Part shown: piece after piece, positions 19,457-27,583 of the stretch
Numbering within the stretch: position 1 is the first letter of the stretch
Layout of the letters: each line of letters begins with the position of its first letter
Assembly (NCBI RefSeq): GCF_000733475.1
Contig: NZ_JPFK01000007.1
Span: forward strand, 430,501-494,500
DNA length: 64,000 nucleotides
Source of the DNA: Mangrovimonas yunxiaonensis
GTDB lineage: Bacteria > Bacteroidota > Bacteroidia > Flavobacteriales > Flavobacteriaceae
Direction: 5' to 3'
Position numbers and translations under genes: made by a program
The notes under the pieces: model-generated
Database searches by the model: none
What the model was told of the DNA's origin: nothing
Seen by the model: only the letters and a program-made list of their open reading frames with translations

Positions 19457-20422
19457 ATGCCAGAACACCCACTAGTTTCCATTATTATCCCTACCTATAA
19501 TAGGGCGCATTTAATAGGTGAAACCTTAGACAGTGTGTTAGCACAAACCTATGCCAACTGGGAGTGTCTTGTGGTGGATGACGGTAGTGCTGATAATACC
19601 GAAGATATTTTAAAAACCTACATAAGGAAAGACTCACGCATACAATACCATAAACGACCGGACAGCCATTTACCAGGAGGTAATGGGGCACGAAATTATG
19701 GGTTTGAGTTAAGTAAAGGCGAGTATATACAATGGTTTGATAGTGATGATTTGATGTTGCCGGGGTTTATTGAAAGAAAGATGGATGTATTTACAAAAGA
19801 CTTAGAGCTTGTAATATGTTCTGGGTTTTATGTGAGTAGTAGTTTAGTTAAACAAAACAGTATTGATTTAAACCTTCAAACATTTTTGTATAAAGATTAT
19901 GTTTTGTGGGATGTCCATATATTAACACCATCAGTTTTATTTAGAAAAAACTTTTTAGAGGATAAAATGTTATTTAGTGATAAAATAACCAGAGGACAAG
20001 AGACAGAGTTTTTTTCCCGTTTGTTTTTTAAATTACCAGCGAAGCGTTTTAAAATTTTACATGCCCCTTTATTTTTATATAGACAACATAAAAACACAAA
20101 AACAGCTGTAAATAAAGAATATATTTCAGAATTTAAGTATTCTCAAAGCTATATTTATTTAGAAAACCTTAAACGGTCTATAAAGATAGAAGACAAAGAA
20201 CTAATTACACATTGCGTGCAAACACTTTTGATACATTTTAATAAAGGTTTAAAATATAAAGATGAAGCCACAACAGAATATATTTTCACCAATTTAGTTC
20301 CAATTTTGAAAAACAGTCAGTTTAAGTTTTATTTAGAATTCAAAATCATAGGTGGGTTGATGTTATTATTTAAAGCAAGTAGTTACCAAGTTTACAAACG
20401 ATGGAAGGATATAAAAATATGA
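19457..20422 (+). CDS. GT2 family glycosyltransferase (NRAHLIGET group)
   Basis: A 321-residue GT2 enzyme. Seen: LVSIIIPTYNRAHLIGETLD, LVVDDGSADNTEDIL, NGARNYGFELSKGEYIQWFD and SDDLMLPGFIERKMD. Paralogous at its N-terminus to 16665, 20419 and 21380. The first 300 bp are more GC-rich than the AT-rich remainder. It restarts the plus-strand polysaccharide genes after the island and overlaps the next gene by 4 bp (ATGA at 20419). Confidence 0.92.
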   Translation: MPEHPLVSIIIPTYNRAHLIGETLDSVLAQTYANWECLVVDDGSADNTEDILKTYIRKDSRIQYHKRPDSHLPGGNGARNYGFELSKGEYIQWFDSDDLMLPGFIERKMDVFTKDLELVICSGFYVSSSLVKQNSIDLNLQTFLYKDYVLWDVHILTPSVLFRKNFLEDKMLFSDKITRGQETEFFSRLFFKLPAKRFKILHAPLFLYRQHKNTKTAVNKEYISEFKYSQSYIYLENLKRSIKIEDKELITHCVQTLLIHFNKGLKYKDEATTEYIFTNLVPILKNSQFKFYLEFKIIGGLMLLFKASSYQVYKRWKDIKI

Positions 20423-21378
20423 TAGATGCTCCTTTGATATCCGTCATCATCCCTACCTATAATCGTGCCCACATTATTGGAGAGACGTTGGATTCTATTT
20501 TAGCCCAAACTTACACCCATTGGGAGTGCATCGTGGTGGACGATGGGAGTACGGATGGTACAGAAGACCTTATGGCAGAATATATGGAAAGAGATATTAG
20601 GTTTCGGTATTACCACAGACCGGCTGAAAGGCCTAAAGGACCTTGCAGTTGTCGCAATTATGGGTTTGAACAAAGCAAGGGTGATTATGTTAATTTTTTT
20701 GATAGTGATGATATTTATAAACTCAAAGCATTGGAGACTTGGTTGGGGCATTTTAAAAATGATATAGACACTGTTGTTTCTAAAGTTGAATTGATAAGAT
20801 TTAATGATTATAAGCTATTAAAGACTTATGATATAGCTTCAGATAAGCTCTTGGAAGATTTTTTTACTGGCCGTATTAATTTTTTTGTTTGTGGGGCGTT
20901 ATGGAAACGGGATTTTTTGATAAATAAAAAAATGCTTTTTGATGAAACTCTTAGAAATGGAGATGATTGGGACTTTAATTTAAGAATGCTATATAACAAT
21001 CCACGTATAATATTCCTAGACTCTGCCATAGTGCAAAATAGGGTTCATGAGAACTCTTTATCAAAAGAAAGATCGAAGCTTAATAAGGATGAGCTTAAAT
21101 CTTATTTCACTACCTTAACATTTCATTTGCAGGAGATAAAAAAAGAACCATCAATAGATAAAGCATTGGTCGAGGATTATGTAATATCAAGATACTATGC
21201 CTATTTGAAATTGGCTTTAAGAAAGGGAGATGGAGTCAAGTTTTATATTTTTTTGGAATTAGTGAAAAGGGAGTTTTTATTAAAATATTATCTTCTAATA
21301 CCTAGAACTATTATGGGATTTTTGATTTATGTTTTGTCTAATAGAGGGTATAACCTGCTGAATCTTAAAAATAAATAA
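20419..21378 (+). CDS. GT2 family glycosyltransferase (NRAHLIGET group)
   Basis: About 319 residues. The ATG at 20419 (MIDAPLISVIIPTYNRAH) was preferred to the one at 20401 because it forms an ATGA overlap with the previous stop and matches the paralogues. Seen: IVVDDGSTDGTEDLM, CSCRNYGFEQSKGDYVNFFD and SDDIYKLKALETWLG. The C-terminal half is unique to this copy. Adds one sugar in the repeat unit; specificity unknown. Confidence 0.92.
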   Translation: MIDAPLISVIIPTYNRAHIIGETLDSILAQTYTHWECIVVDDGSTDGTEDLMAEYMERDIRFRYYHRPAERPKGPCSCRNYGFEQSKGDYVNFFDSDDIYKLKALETWLGHFKNDIDTVVSKVELIRFNDYKLLKTYDIASDKLLEDFFTGRINFFVCGALWKRDFLINKKMLFDETLRNGDDWDFNLRMLYNNPRIIFLDSAIVQNRVHENSLSKERSKLNKDELKSYFTTLTFHLQEIKKEPSIDKALVEDYVISRYYAYLKLALRKGDGVKFYIFLELVKREFLLKYYLLIPRTIMGFLIYVLSNRGYNLLNLKNK

Positions 21379-21379
21379 A

Positions 21380-22312
21380 TTGGAATCCTTAATATCTATC
21401 ATTATACCAACATATAATAGAGCACATTTAATAGGTGAAACAGTTGAATCGATACAAAATCAAACGTATGAGCAATGGGAGTGTATTATTGTGGATGATG
21501 GTTCTACTGATGATACTGAGGAAGTAGTTTTAAAGTATATAGAAAAGGATATGCGCATCACTTACTACAAAAAACCAAGCAATTTGCCTAAAGGGCCCTC
21601 GGCTGCCAGGAATTACGGGTTTACTAAAAGTAAAGGGATGTATATTAATTGGTTTGATAGTGATGATTTGATGCATCCTGAAAAGCTGGAAACAGATTTA
21701 AAACATTTAGCTTCTGGGGATTTTGATTTTACCATTAGTCAGTCTTCATTTTTTAGAAAAAACGGAACGCCAAAGAAAATGTATTGGAACACCTCTCTTT
21801 GGAGTGAAGACCCCATTAATGATTTTATAACCAAAAAAATAGGATGGAGCATTAACGTACCTTTATGGAAAAAAATAAGTTTGGAAAGGTGTCAGTTGAA
21901 GTTTGATGAAAAGCTAATGACAGGAGATGATTTTAAATATCATATACAGGCCATGCAATTTGGATTAAAGCCAATAGTAACTAATCAAGTTGCAGTTAGG
22001 CAAAGAGAGCATGACTCTAGACTGAATAACTATCCTTTAAAAGCACCTTATAAATTAAAAGTTAATGAATACTTGATTATTAATAAAAATGATTTGAAAT
22101 TAACCACAGAGACGGTATTTAGTCTAAAGGTGCAATTTCATAAGCAGTTTACTAGTTTGTTAAAGCATAAAGAGTTGTGCAAGGCTTATACTTGCATAAA
22201 AAAAAGGAGCTTATATGATTTAAGTTTCTCTCAAAAGAAAAGACTGTACGTGGGGGTGTTGATGGGGGGGGTATATAAAGTATTTGGGATAGGATATTCC
22301 TTTCTTAAATAA
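21380..22312 (+). CDS. GT2 family glycosyltransferase (NRAHLIGET group)
   Basis: A 310-residue GT2 enzyme beginning at TTG 21380, immediately after the previous stop; no ATG lies before the catalytic core. Seen: ISIIIPTYNRAHLIGETVES, IIVDDGSTDDTEEVV, SAARNYGFTKSKGMYINWFD and SDDLMHPEKLETDLK. Fourth member of the paralogous set. AT-rich after the first third. Confidence 0.91.
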   Translation: MESLISIIIPTYNRAHLIGETVESIQNQTYEQWECIIVDDGSTDDTEEVVLKYIEKDMRITYYKKPSNLPKGPSAARNYGFTKSKGMYINWFDSDDLMHPEKLETDLKHLASGDFDFTISQSSFFRKNGTPKKMYWNTSLWSEDPINDFITKKIGWSINVPLWKKISLERCQLKFDEKLMTGDDFKYHIQAMQFGLKPIVTNQVAVRQREHDSRLNNYPLKAPYKLKVNEYLIINKNDLKLTTETVFSLKVQFHKQFTSLLKHKELCKAYTCIKKRSLYDLSFSQKKRLYVGVLMGGVYKVFGIGYSFLK

Positions 22313-22413
22313 GGGTTTAGATAAAGATGATTCTTTTAATATAAAAGATGAAATTAAGATGTGGTTGATTTGGAGCTTCTGAAAAATTTAAGAAGTTTAA
22401 TTAGTTGAAAATT

Positions 22414-23610
22414 ATGAGGAAACAGCTTAAAATAGCCATTTACACAGGCACCATCCCGTCATCAACCTTTATCGAGCATCTGATAGAAGGGGTTGCCAAG
22501 CACCATAAGGTCTTGTTGTTTGGCACCATTAAAAAGGCGGTACAGTATAACAACCCCAACATGACCATCATCGAAACCCCAACCAAGCAATTTAAAAATG
22601 TGTGGTTAACGGGTATTAGAAGTTTTAGGTTGCTTTTCAAGTCACCAAAACTATTAAATATGGCCATTCGTCAAGCCTTAACCTATACAACACGCTACGA
22701 GCAGTGGATGCGGTTTTCGCGTTTTGTTCCGGTGTTATTACATCAACCCCATGTATTTCATCTACAATGGGCCAAAAAACTCTCGCGTTGGCTCTTTTTA
22801 CAAGAAGCCTATGGGGGCAAAGTGGTGGTGAGTTTACGAGGCACACACATTCATATTTCGCCAAAAGCCGATGCCGCTTTAGCCCAAAGTTACCACGATT
22901 ACTTTCCAAAAGTCGATGCCTTTCATGCCGTATCGCAAGATATGAAAACCGAGGCTTTGTCTTATGGAGCAACAGCAGACAACGTTAAAACCATTTACAC
23001 GATATTACCAGATGCTGTATTTAACCATTTTACACCTGCTAAAGCAGTTAATGAAACTCTAAATATAGTTTCTGTAGGGCGTTACCATTGGGTAAAAGGC
23101 TACGATTATGCGCTTAAAGCCATTAAGTTGTTAAAAGCACAAGGGATTCAAGTAACGTATACCATTATTGCCTCAAAGCCAGTACCAGAAGATATGCTGT
23201 TTATGGTTAATGATTTGTCCCTAGAAGATGTTGTGGTCTTTAAAGATCATGTGCCTCAAGACGCATTGTTTGCCTATTTAAAAACATTTGATCTGTTTTT
23301 GTTACCCAGTTTAAGTGAAGGCATAGCGAACGTCGTTTTGGAAGCTATGGCTATAGGTCTTCCAGTAGTTTCTACCAATTGTGGTGGTATGCCCGAAGTG
23401 GTGCTACCTAACAAAACAGGTTGGTTGGTACCTATTCGCGATCCCGAAGCTATGGCACAAGCCATTACCGATATGCATAAAACCCCTAACGAGCAATTAC
23501 AAACCATAACCCAACAAGCACACGATTTTGTAAAAACGCAGTTTAATGCTAAAGATAGTATACAACAGTTTTTAGCGTTGTATGAAGCGGTTGTTAGGGA
23601 GCATAAATAG
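22414..23610 (+). CDS. GT4 family glycosyltransferase
   Basis: GT-B fold retaining transferase, about 398 residues. The ATG at 22414 (MRKQLKIAIYTGTIPSST) was chosen over the TTG at 22405. Seen: an N-terminal acceptor domain with KVVVSLRGTHIHIS, the linker IVSVGRYHWVKGYDYALKAI, and the donor-binding motif LPSLSEGIANVVLEAMAIGL with the E-x7-E pair. Richer in GC than the GT2 genes before it. Followed by a REP/GIY-YIG unit. Confidence 0.92.
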   Translation: MRKQLKIAIYTGTIPSSTFIEHLIEGVAKHHKVLLFGTIKKAVQYNNPNMTIIETPTKQFKNVWLTGIRSFRLLFKSPKLLNMAIRQALTYTTRYEQWMRFSRFVPVLLHQPHVFHLQWAKKLSRWLFLQEAYGGKVVVSLRGTHIHISPKADAALAQSYHDYFPKVDAFHAVSQDMKTEALSYGATADNVKTIYTILPDAVFNHFTPAKAVNETLNIVSVGRYHWVKGYDYALKAIKLLKAQGIQVTYTIIASKPVPEDMLFMVNDLSLEDVVVFKDHVPQDALFAYLKTFDLFLLPSLSEGIANVVLEAMAIGLPVVSTNCGGMPEVVLPNKTGWLVPIRDPEAMAQAITDMHKTPNEQLQTITQQAHDFVKTQFNAKDSIQQFLALYEAVVREHK

Positions 23611-23685
23611 ATAACTTTCACATCTTTGTTGTGCTCCTGTCTGCCTATAGTTAGATATTTCAGCACTTTCCTGTTCACAACTTTT

Positions 23686-23712
23686 TGTCATGCTGAACTT
23701 GTTTCAGCATCT
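23686..23712 (+). repeat. REP-like hairpin, upstream of GIY-YIG copy 1
   Basis: TGTCA followed by TGCTGAA-CTTGT-TTCAGCA (23691-23709) and TCT. Same motif as at 24143, 37765 and 37924, and inverse of the copy at 24062. Confidence 0.9.
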
Positions 23713-23765
23713 CTTTTATTTAAAACCAATTAATTTTTGTACTTTTTAAGTAAACACAAAAAAGC

Positions 23766-24023
23766 TTGAAGAGGACGTATCACAATTACTGGGTTTACAT
23801 TATAACTAATAAACCAAGAGGCGTCCTATACATAGGAGTAACAGGAGGGATTGATGATAGAATGGAGCGTCATATAAAGGGTGAAGGAGCCGCGTTTGCA
23901 AAAAAGTATAATCTTACTAGATTGGTGTACTATGAAGAATTTCAATATGTGGAAGATGCTATAAAACGAGAAAAGCAATTGAAAAATTGGCATCGAGGTT
24001 GGAAAATTAATTTAATCGAATGA
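23766..24023 (+). CDS. GIY-YIG nuclease domain protein, copy 1 (truncated)
   Basis: An 85-residue single-domain GIY-YIG protein of the UvrC/URI-like superfamily (metal-dependent nuclease fold). Seen: YHNYWVYIITNKPRGVLYIGVTG with the two Tyr of the motif, Arg in GIDDRMERH, and YYEEFQYVEDAIKREKQLKN with the metal-binding Glu. The start is TTG at 23766, with no ATG available. Compared with copy 2 (37965), a TGA replaces a Lys codon after LIE, and the conserved tail (NPxWxNLWKP) continues in frame beyond it. Bracketed by inverted REP-like hairpins at 23686 and 24062. Confidence 0.85.
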   Translation: MKRTYHNYWVYIITNKPRGVLYIGVTGGIDDRMERHIKGEGAAFAKKYNLTRLVYYEEFQYVEDAIKREKQLKNWHRGWKINLIE

Positions 24024-24061
24024 AATAATCCTAATTGGAAGAATTTGTGGAAACCTTTAGA

Positions 24062-24088
24062 CCCTGAAACCAGTTCAGGGTGACAGGT
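24062..24088 (-). repeat. REP-like hairpin in inverse orientation, downstream of GIY-YIG copy 1
   Basis: CCCTGAA-ACCAG-TTCAGGG followed by TGACAGG, the reverse complement form of the TGTCAnnCTGAACTTG element upstream of the gene. A degenerate further copy follows at about 24184-24203. Confidence 0.85.
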
Positions 24089-24169
24089 TTTAATTATATT
24101 TTGGCTAACTTTTGTTTCCGCACTTTCTTGTTAATAATTGTCTGTCATGCTGAACTTGGTTCAGCATCT
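24072..24169 (+). repeat. 98-bp REP-containing repeat, copy A
   Basis: Begins AGTTCAGGGTGACAGG and ends with the hairpin TGCTGAACTTGGTTCAGCA (24148-24166) plus TCT. Matches 37853-37950 at 96 of 98 positions by eye. Here it lies downstream of a GIY-YIG gene. Confidence 0.92.
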
Positions 24170-24223
24170 CTTAAAAGTTGTGAGACCCTGAACCAAGTTT
24201 AAGGTGATTTTATTTTTTGTAAT

Positions 24224-24272
24224 CTTCACCACCCACTACTCACATCTCACATCTCACTACTAACTACTATTT
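24224..24272 (+). repeat. Heptad-register array (7 units), TCTCACA type
   Basis: Units CTTCACC, ACCCACT, ACTCACA, TCTCACA, TCTCACT, ACTAACT and ACTATTT in one 7-bp phase. The array ends at the -33 element of the next gene. Confidence 0.65.
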
Positions 24273-24300
24273 GCAATCTCCACACTTATAGCTATATTAG
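24271..24300 (+). promoter_or_regulatory. Probable promoter of the asparagine-synthase-like gene
   Basis: TTG (24271-24273), 19-bp spacer, TATATTAG (24293-24300), one base off the TAnnTTTG consensus; the start codon lies 16 bp further on. Confidence 0.55.
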
Positions 24301-24316
24301 AGCTCTCGAGGAAACC

Positions 24317-25714
24317 ATGACCATAAAAACACCCATCATACCAACCCAGCAAACGTTTGCGAAGCGTAACGCCCCACATAAGCTAAACTTACAAGCCATT
24401 TGTGTGTTTGCCGCAACAGGCTTTTTTTTAGACCAGGACACCTACTGGACCGATGAGGTGGTCTTACCGCCGGCAACAACAAACAAGCTAGATAACCAAG
24501 GGGTTTTATTGGAGTCTAAACCGTGGTTTTCTTGGTACAACACACCAAGGGAACGCCCGTTTCAGGAGGTGGTCGACGAATTTTCGGAACTGTTTAAGAC
24601 CATTGTGGCTGAACAAATAGGGGAGCAACCCGTTATTTTACCATTGTCTGGCGGACTAGACAGTCGTACCCAGGCGATTGTGCTTAAAGAACTACAAGCC
24701 AACGTACAGGCCTATAGCTACCAGTTTGAACAAGGCTATAACGAAACCAAAATAGCCGAGCAAGTGGCCAAACAGAGTGGGTTTGCGTTCGATGCATACA
24801 CCATTCCCAAAGGCTATTTGTGGGATAAGATAGATGACTTGGTAAAAATGAATCAAGGGTACTCCGATTTTTGTAGCCCGCGTCAATTGGCCGTGCTCAA
24901 CCAATTAAAAGCCTATCAAGGCGTCTTTTCGTTAGGCCATTGGGGCGATGTGCTGTTTGATGATATGGGAGTGGCCGAAGAAATCTCGCTCGAACAACAA
25001 GTAGAAGTAGTGATAAAAAAAATAACCAAACGTGGCGGTTTGAAATTGGCACAAACCTTATGGCAGGCTTGGGGACTGGAAGGCAACTTTTACGATTATT
25101 TTCATGCCCGTATTAAAACCCTGTTAGCACAAATAAACATCCCCCACAGTGCCAATGCCCGCATACGCGCCTTTAAAAGTTTGTATTGGGCGCCGCGATG
25201 GACCAGCGTTAACCTAGCTGTTTTTAAGGATGCCCATCCCATAACCTTACCCTATTACGACCATAGGATGTGTAAGTTTATTTGTGAAATACCCGAGCGC
25301 TACTTGTCAGCACGCCAAATACAAATTGCCTACATCAAACAAAAAGCCCCTAAATTGGCAAAATTAACGTGGGATTTGTACCATCCGTGTAACCTGTATA
25401 ATTACCAAACCTATTACACCTATAAAGGCCTGCCAGGGCGAGCGAAACACGCCTTACAGTACCGTGTAAAACGCTTTTTAGGGCAGACCACCATACAGCG
25501 CAACTGGGAATTACAGTTTTTAGGGAAAGATAACGACCACCATTTGCAACAGGCTTTGTTTTCTAAAGCATTTAAAACCTTTGTACCTTCCAAAGTAACC
25601 CAAGAAATGTATCATGGGTTTACATCTAAAGACCAAGTGCATTATGCCCATGGGGTAAACATGTTGCTGACTTTGTCGAAGTGGAATGACTTGCAAAATA
25701 GTAGTAAAGTATGA
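24317..25714 (+). CDS. Asparagine-synthase-like protein without glutaminase domain
   Basis: A 465-residue protein with the PP-loop ATPase motif ILPLSGGLDSRTQAI near residues 105-120, followed by the synthetase-type segments GYSDFCSPRQLAV and LGHWGDVLFDDMG, and LPYYDHRMCKFICEIPERYL. There is no N-terminal Cys and no Ntn-type glutaminase domain; the first roughly 95 residues are short and different. Known relatives in surface-polysaccharide loci activate a carboxyl group for amidation, so amidation of a uronic acid or aminoacyl substituent, using free ammonia or another amine, is a plausible role (inference). 4-bp overlap with the next transferase. Confidence 0.8.
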   Translation: MTIKTPIIPTQQTFAKRNAPHKLNLQAICVFAATGFFLDQDTYWTDEVVLPPATTNKLDNQGVLLESKPWFSWYNTPRERPFQEVVDEFSELFKTIVAEQIGEQPVILPLSGGLDSRTQAIVLKELQANVQAYSYQFEQGYNETKIAEQVAKQSGFAFDAYTIPKGYLWDKIDDLVKMNQGYSDFCSPRQLAVLNQLKAYQGVFSLGHWGDVLFDDMGVAEEISLEQQVEVVIKKITKRGGLKLAQTLWQAWGLEGNFYDYFHARIKTLLAQINIPHSANARIRAFKSLYWAPRWTSVNLAVFKDAHPITLPYYDHRMCKFICEIPERYLSARQIQIAYIKQKAPKLAKLTWDLYHPCNLYNYQTYYTYKGLPGRAKHALQYRVKRFLGQTTIQRNWELQFLGKDNDHHLQQALFSKAFKTFVPSKVTQEMYHGFTSKDQVHYAHGVNMLLTLSKWNDLQNSSKV

Positions 25715-26568
25715 CAGTATCAATTATACTACCTAACTATAACCATGCACCTTATTTAGAGGAGCGTTTAGACAGCATACTTAATCAAACTTACACCAAT
25801 TTTGAACTCATTATTTTAGACGATAATTCTTCAGATAATAGCTTGGATATTTTACAAGCTTTCAAAAGCCATAAAAAAGTGAGTCATTTTATTGTCAATA
25901 GAAAAAATTCAGGATCACCTTTTGAACAATGGAAAAAGGGATTAGATTTGGCTAAAGGCGATTATGTTTGGATAGCAGAAAGTGACGATAAAAGCGATTA
26001 TGATTTTTTAGAATCACAATTAAGAACAATTAATAGAGAACAGGCTGATATTGTTGTGGCGGCAACACAAAAGTTTAATTCAAAAGATGTTTTAGGGGAG
26101 GTAAAGCACCCTATTTTTAGAAATAAATTTAAGCTGAGTTATACTATGGATGATATTTTATATTGCCCATTACTTAATGTTAGTGCTATGCTTTGTAAAA
26201 CTCATTTAGTTAAGAAAGCAATTTTTTTTAAAGACTTTAAATTAATTGGAGATCGTGTGTTTTACCATGAAGCTTTTTACAATTGTAAGTTTGTTTTTAA
26301 TACCACTACAAATTCCTACTTTAGAAAAGAAGGAGAAAGCGTTTCTACATTAAAGTTTAAGGGAATAGATTATTTGAAAACGTATTTTAAGGAACATTTA
26401 CGGTTTATTATTTATGTATATAATGACCGACAAATTTCAAAACAACTGTTTAATAGTTACCTTACAAGGTTTTTTAATCGTGTGAGGCATAGAACAAAAA
26501 GAAAAGAAAAGTTTGGTTTTAAATTTTTCAGTATATACTTACTATACATAAAAAATCTAAAAAGATAG
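25711..26568 (+). CDS. GT2 family glycosyltransferase
   Basis: A 285-residue GT2 enzyme. Seen: VSIILPNYNHAPYLEERLDS, IILDDNSSDNSLDILQ and GDYVWIAESDDKSDYDFLES. ATGA overlap with the asparagine-synthase-like gene suggests they act on the same residue or are at least co-expressed. Strongly AT-rich after the first 100 codons, with a Lys/Arg-rich C-terminus (RHRTKRKEKFGFKFF) that could lie on the membrane surface. Confidence 0.92.
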   Translation: MTVSIILPNYNHAPYLEERLDSILNQTYTNFELIILDDNSSDNSLDILQAFKSHKKVSHFIVNRKNSGSPFEQWKKGLDLAKGDYVWIAESDDKSDYDFLESQLRTINREQADIVVAATQKFNSKDVLGEVKHPIFRNKFKLSYTMDDILYCPLLNVSAMLCKTHLVKKAIFFKDFKLIGDRVFYHEAFYNCKFVFNTTTNSYFRKEGESVSTLKFKGIDYLKTYFKEHLRFIIYVYNDRQISKQLFNSYLTRFFNRVRHRTKRKEKFGFKFFSIYLLYIKNLKR

Positions 26569-26569
26569 T

Positions 26570-27583
26570 ATGACTGCAGCCATTGTTATGACCGTAAAAA
26601 ATGAAGCGAGATTATTACGCAGTAATATTTTATATCATTTAGGGATAGGGGTTAAAAAAGTGTTTGTTTACTTTGACGGTACTACAGACAATGGGCGAAG
26701 CACTATTATAGATTTGGATCATGTGGTTTGTACTAACAGTGTATCGGTTACTTCTATGCAACAATATGATTTTTTAGCCCCTTTTTTAACAAAAGCTAAG
26801 TTGCACCATACCGCAAGGCAATGCCTAAATACTTATCATGCATTATTACAATGTAAGCAAGAAGGGATTGATTGGTTGGTGTCTTTAGATGCTGATGAAC
26901 TTTTACTAACACCAGAGTTAGGAAATCAAACACTTCAAAGTTTTTTAAAAAGCGCCTCAAGTTTAGATTTAGATGTGGTTAAATTACAGCCTATGGAAGT
27001 TGTGAATAGACAAATGCATTATAATAATGTTATAATAGAAGAAACACTCTTTAAACGACAGAAAAACTTCACGTCTAAATGGGATCAAATTTATAGACGC
27101 TTTTACAATCCTTATACTACATCTTATGAAAAGAAATCGTATTGGCTGGGTCATACTATGGGAAAAGCTATGATTCGGGTTGCTGCAGGAATTATGCCCA
27201 AAACAGTTCATAGATACCAAAAGATTGATGGCGCAAAATTGCAAATAAAAACTATGGGACATGTTTTACATTATCATGTATATGATGCTGAGGATTTTAT
27301 TAAAAAGTACAAAAACTTTAAGCATCGCCCTGATACTTTTTTAAGCGGTCATAAAATAGAAGATCTTAAGCAGCTATGGATAACTTTAGTGAATGATTCG
27401 AAATATAGTCAGGAAGATTTAGAGTATTATTATAAAACCAATGTTCTTTTTGATACCAAAGCTGAAAAACGCCTATATCGAACACGTGTGTTTAATGTTC
27501 TAAAACGCAAGGAGTCTGCCGTAGTACAAATCACGCACCCCAAGACTATTTTGGAAGAGCAACTTAAACACGATAGGCTATGA
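26570..27583 (+). CDS. GT2/GT92-like glycosyltransferase (DUF23-like)
   Basis: A 337-residue protein with AAIVMTVKNEARLLRSNILY at the N-terminus, a WLVSLDADELL acidic motif near residue 105, and a C-terminal region with WLGHTMGKAMIRV and GHVLHYHVYDAEDF. This is the pattern of the Glyco_tranf_2_4/GT92 group found in bacterial polysaccharide loci. It lies 1 bp after the previous transferase and overlaps the next by 4 bp. Confidence 0.82.
   Translation: MTAAIVMTVKNEARLLRSNILYHLGIGVKKVFVYFDGTTDNGRSTIIDLDHVVCTNSVSVTSMQQYDFLAPFLTKAKLHHTARQCLNTYHALLQCKQEGIDWLVSLDADELLLTPELGNQTLQSFLKSASSLDLDVVKLQPMEVVNRQMHYNNVIIEETLFKRQKNFTSKWDQIYRRFYNPYTTSYEKKSYWLGHTMGKAMIRVAAGIMPKTVHRYQKIDGAKLQIKTMGHVLHYHVYDAEDFIKKYKNFKHRPDTFLSGHKIEDLKQLWITLVNDSKYSQEDLEYYYKTNVLFDTKAEKRLYRTRVFNVLKRKESAVVQITHPKTILEEQLKHDRL

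Noticed and set aside
22313-22372. Peptide-like tail (KDDSFNIKDEIKMWLIWSF) in another frame after the GT2 gene at 21380
   Set aside because: Could be the remnant of a lost gene end, but without a homologue in view it cannot be told from chance.
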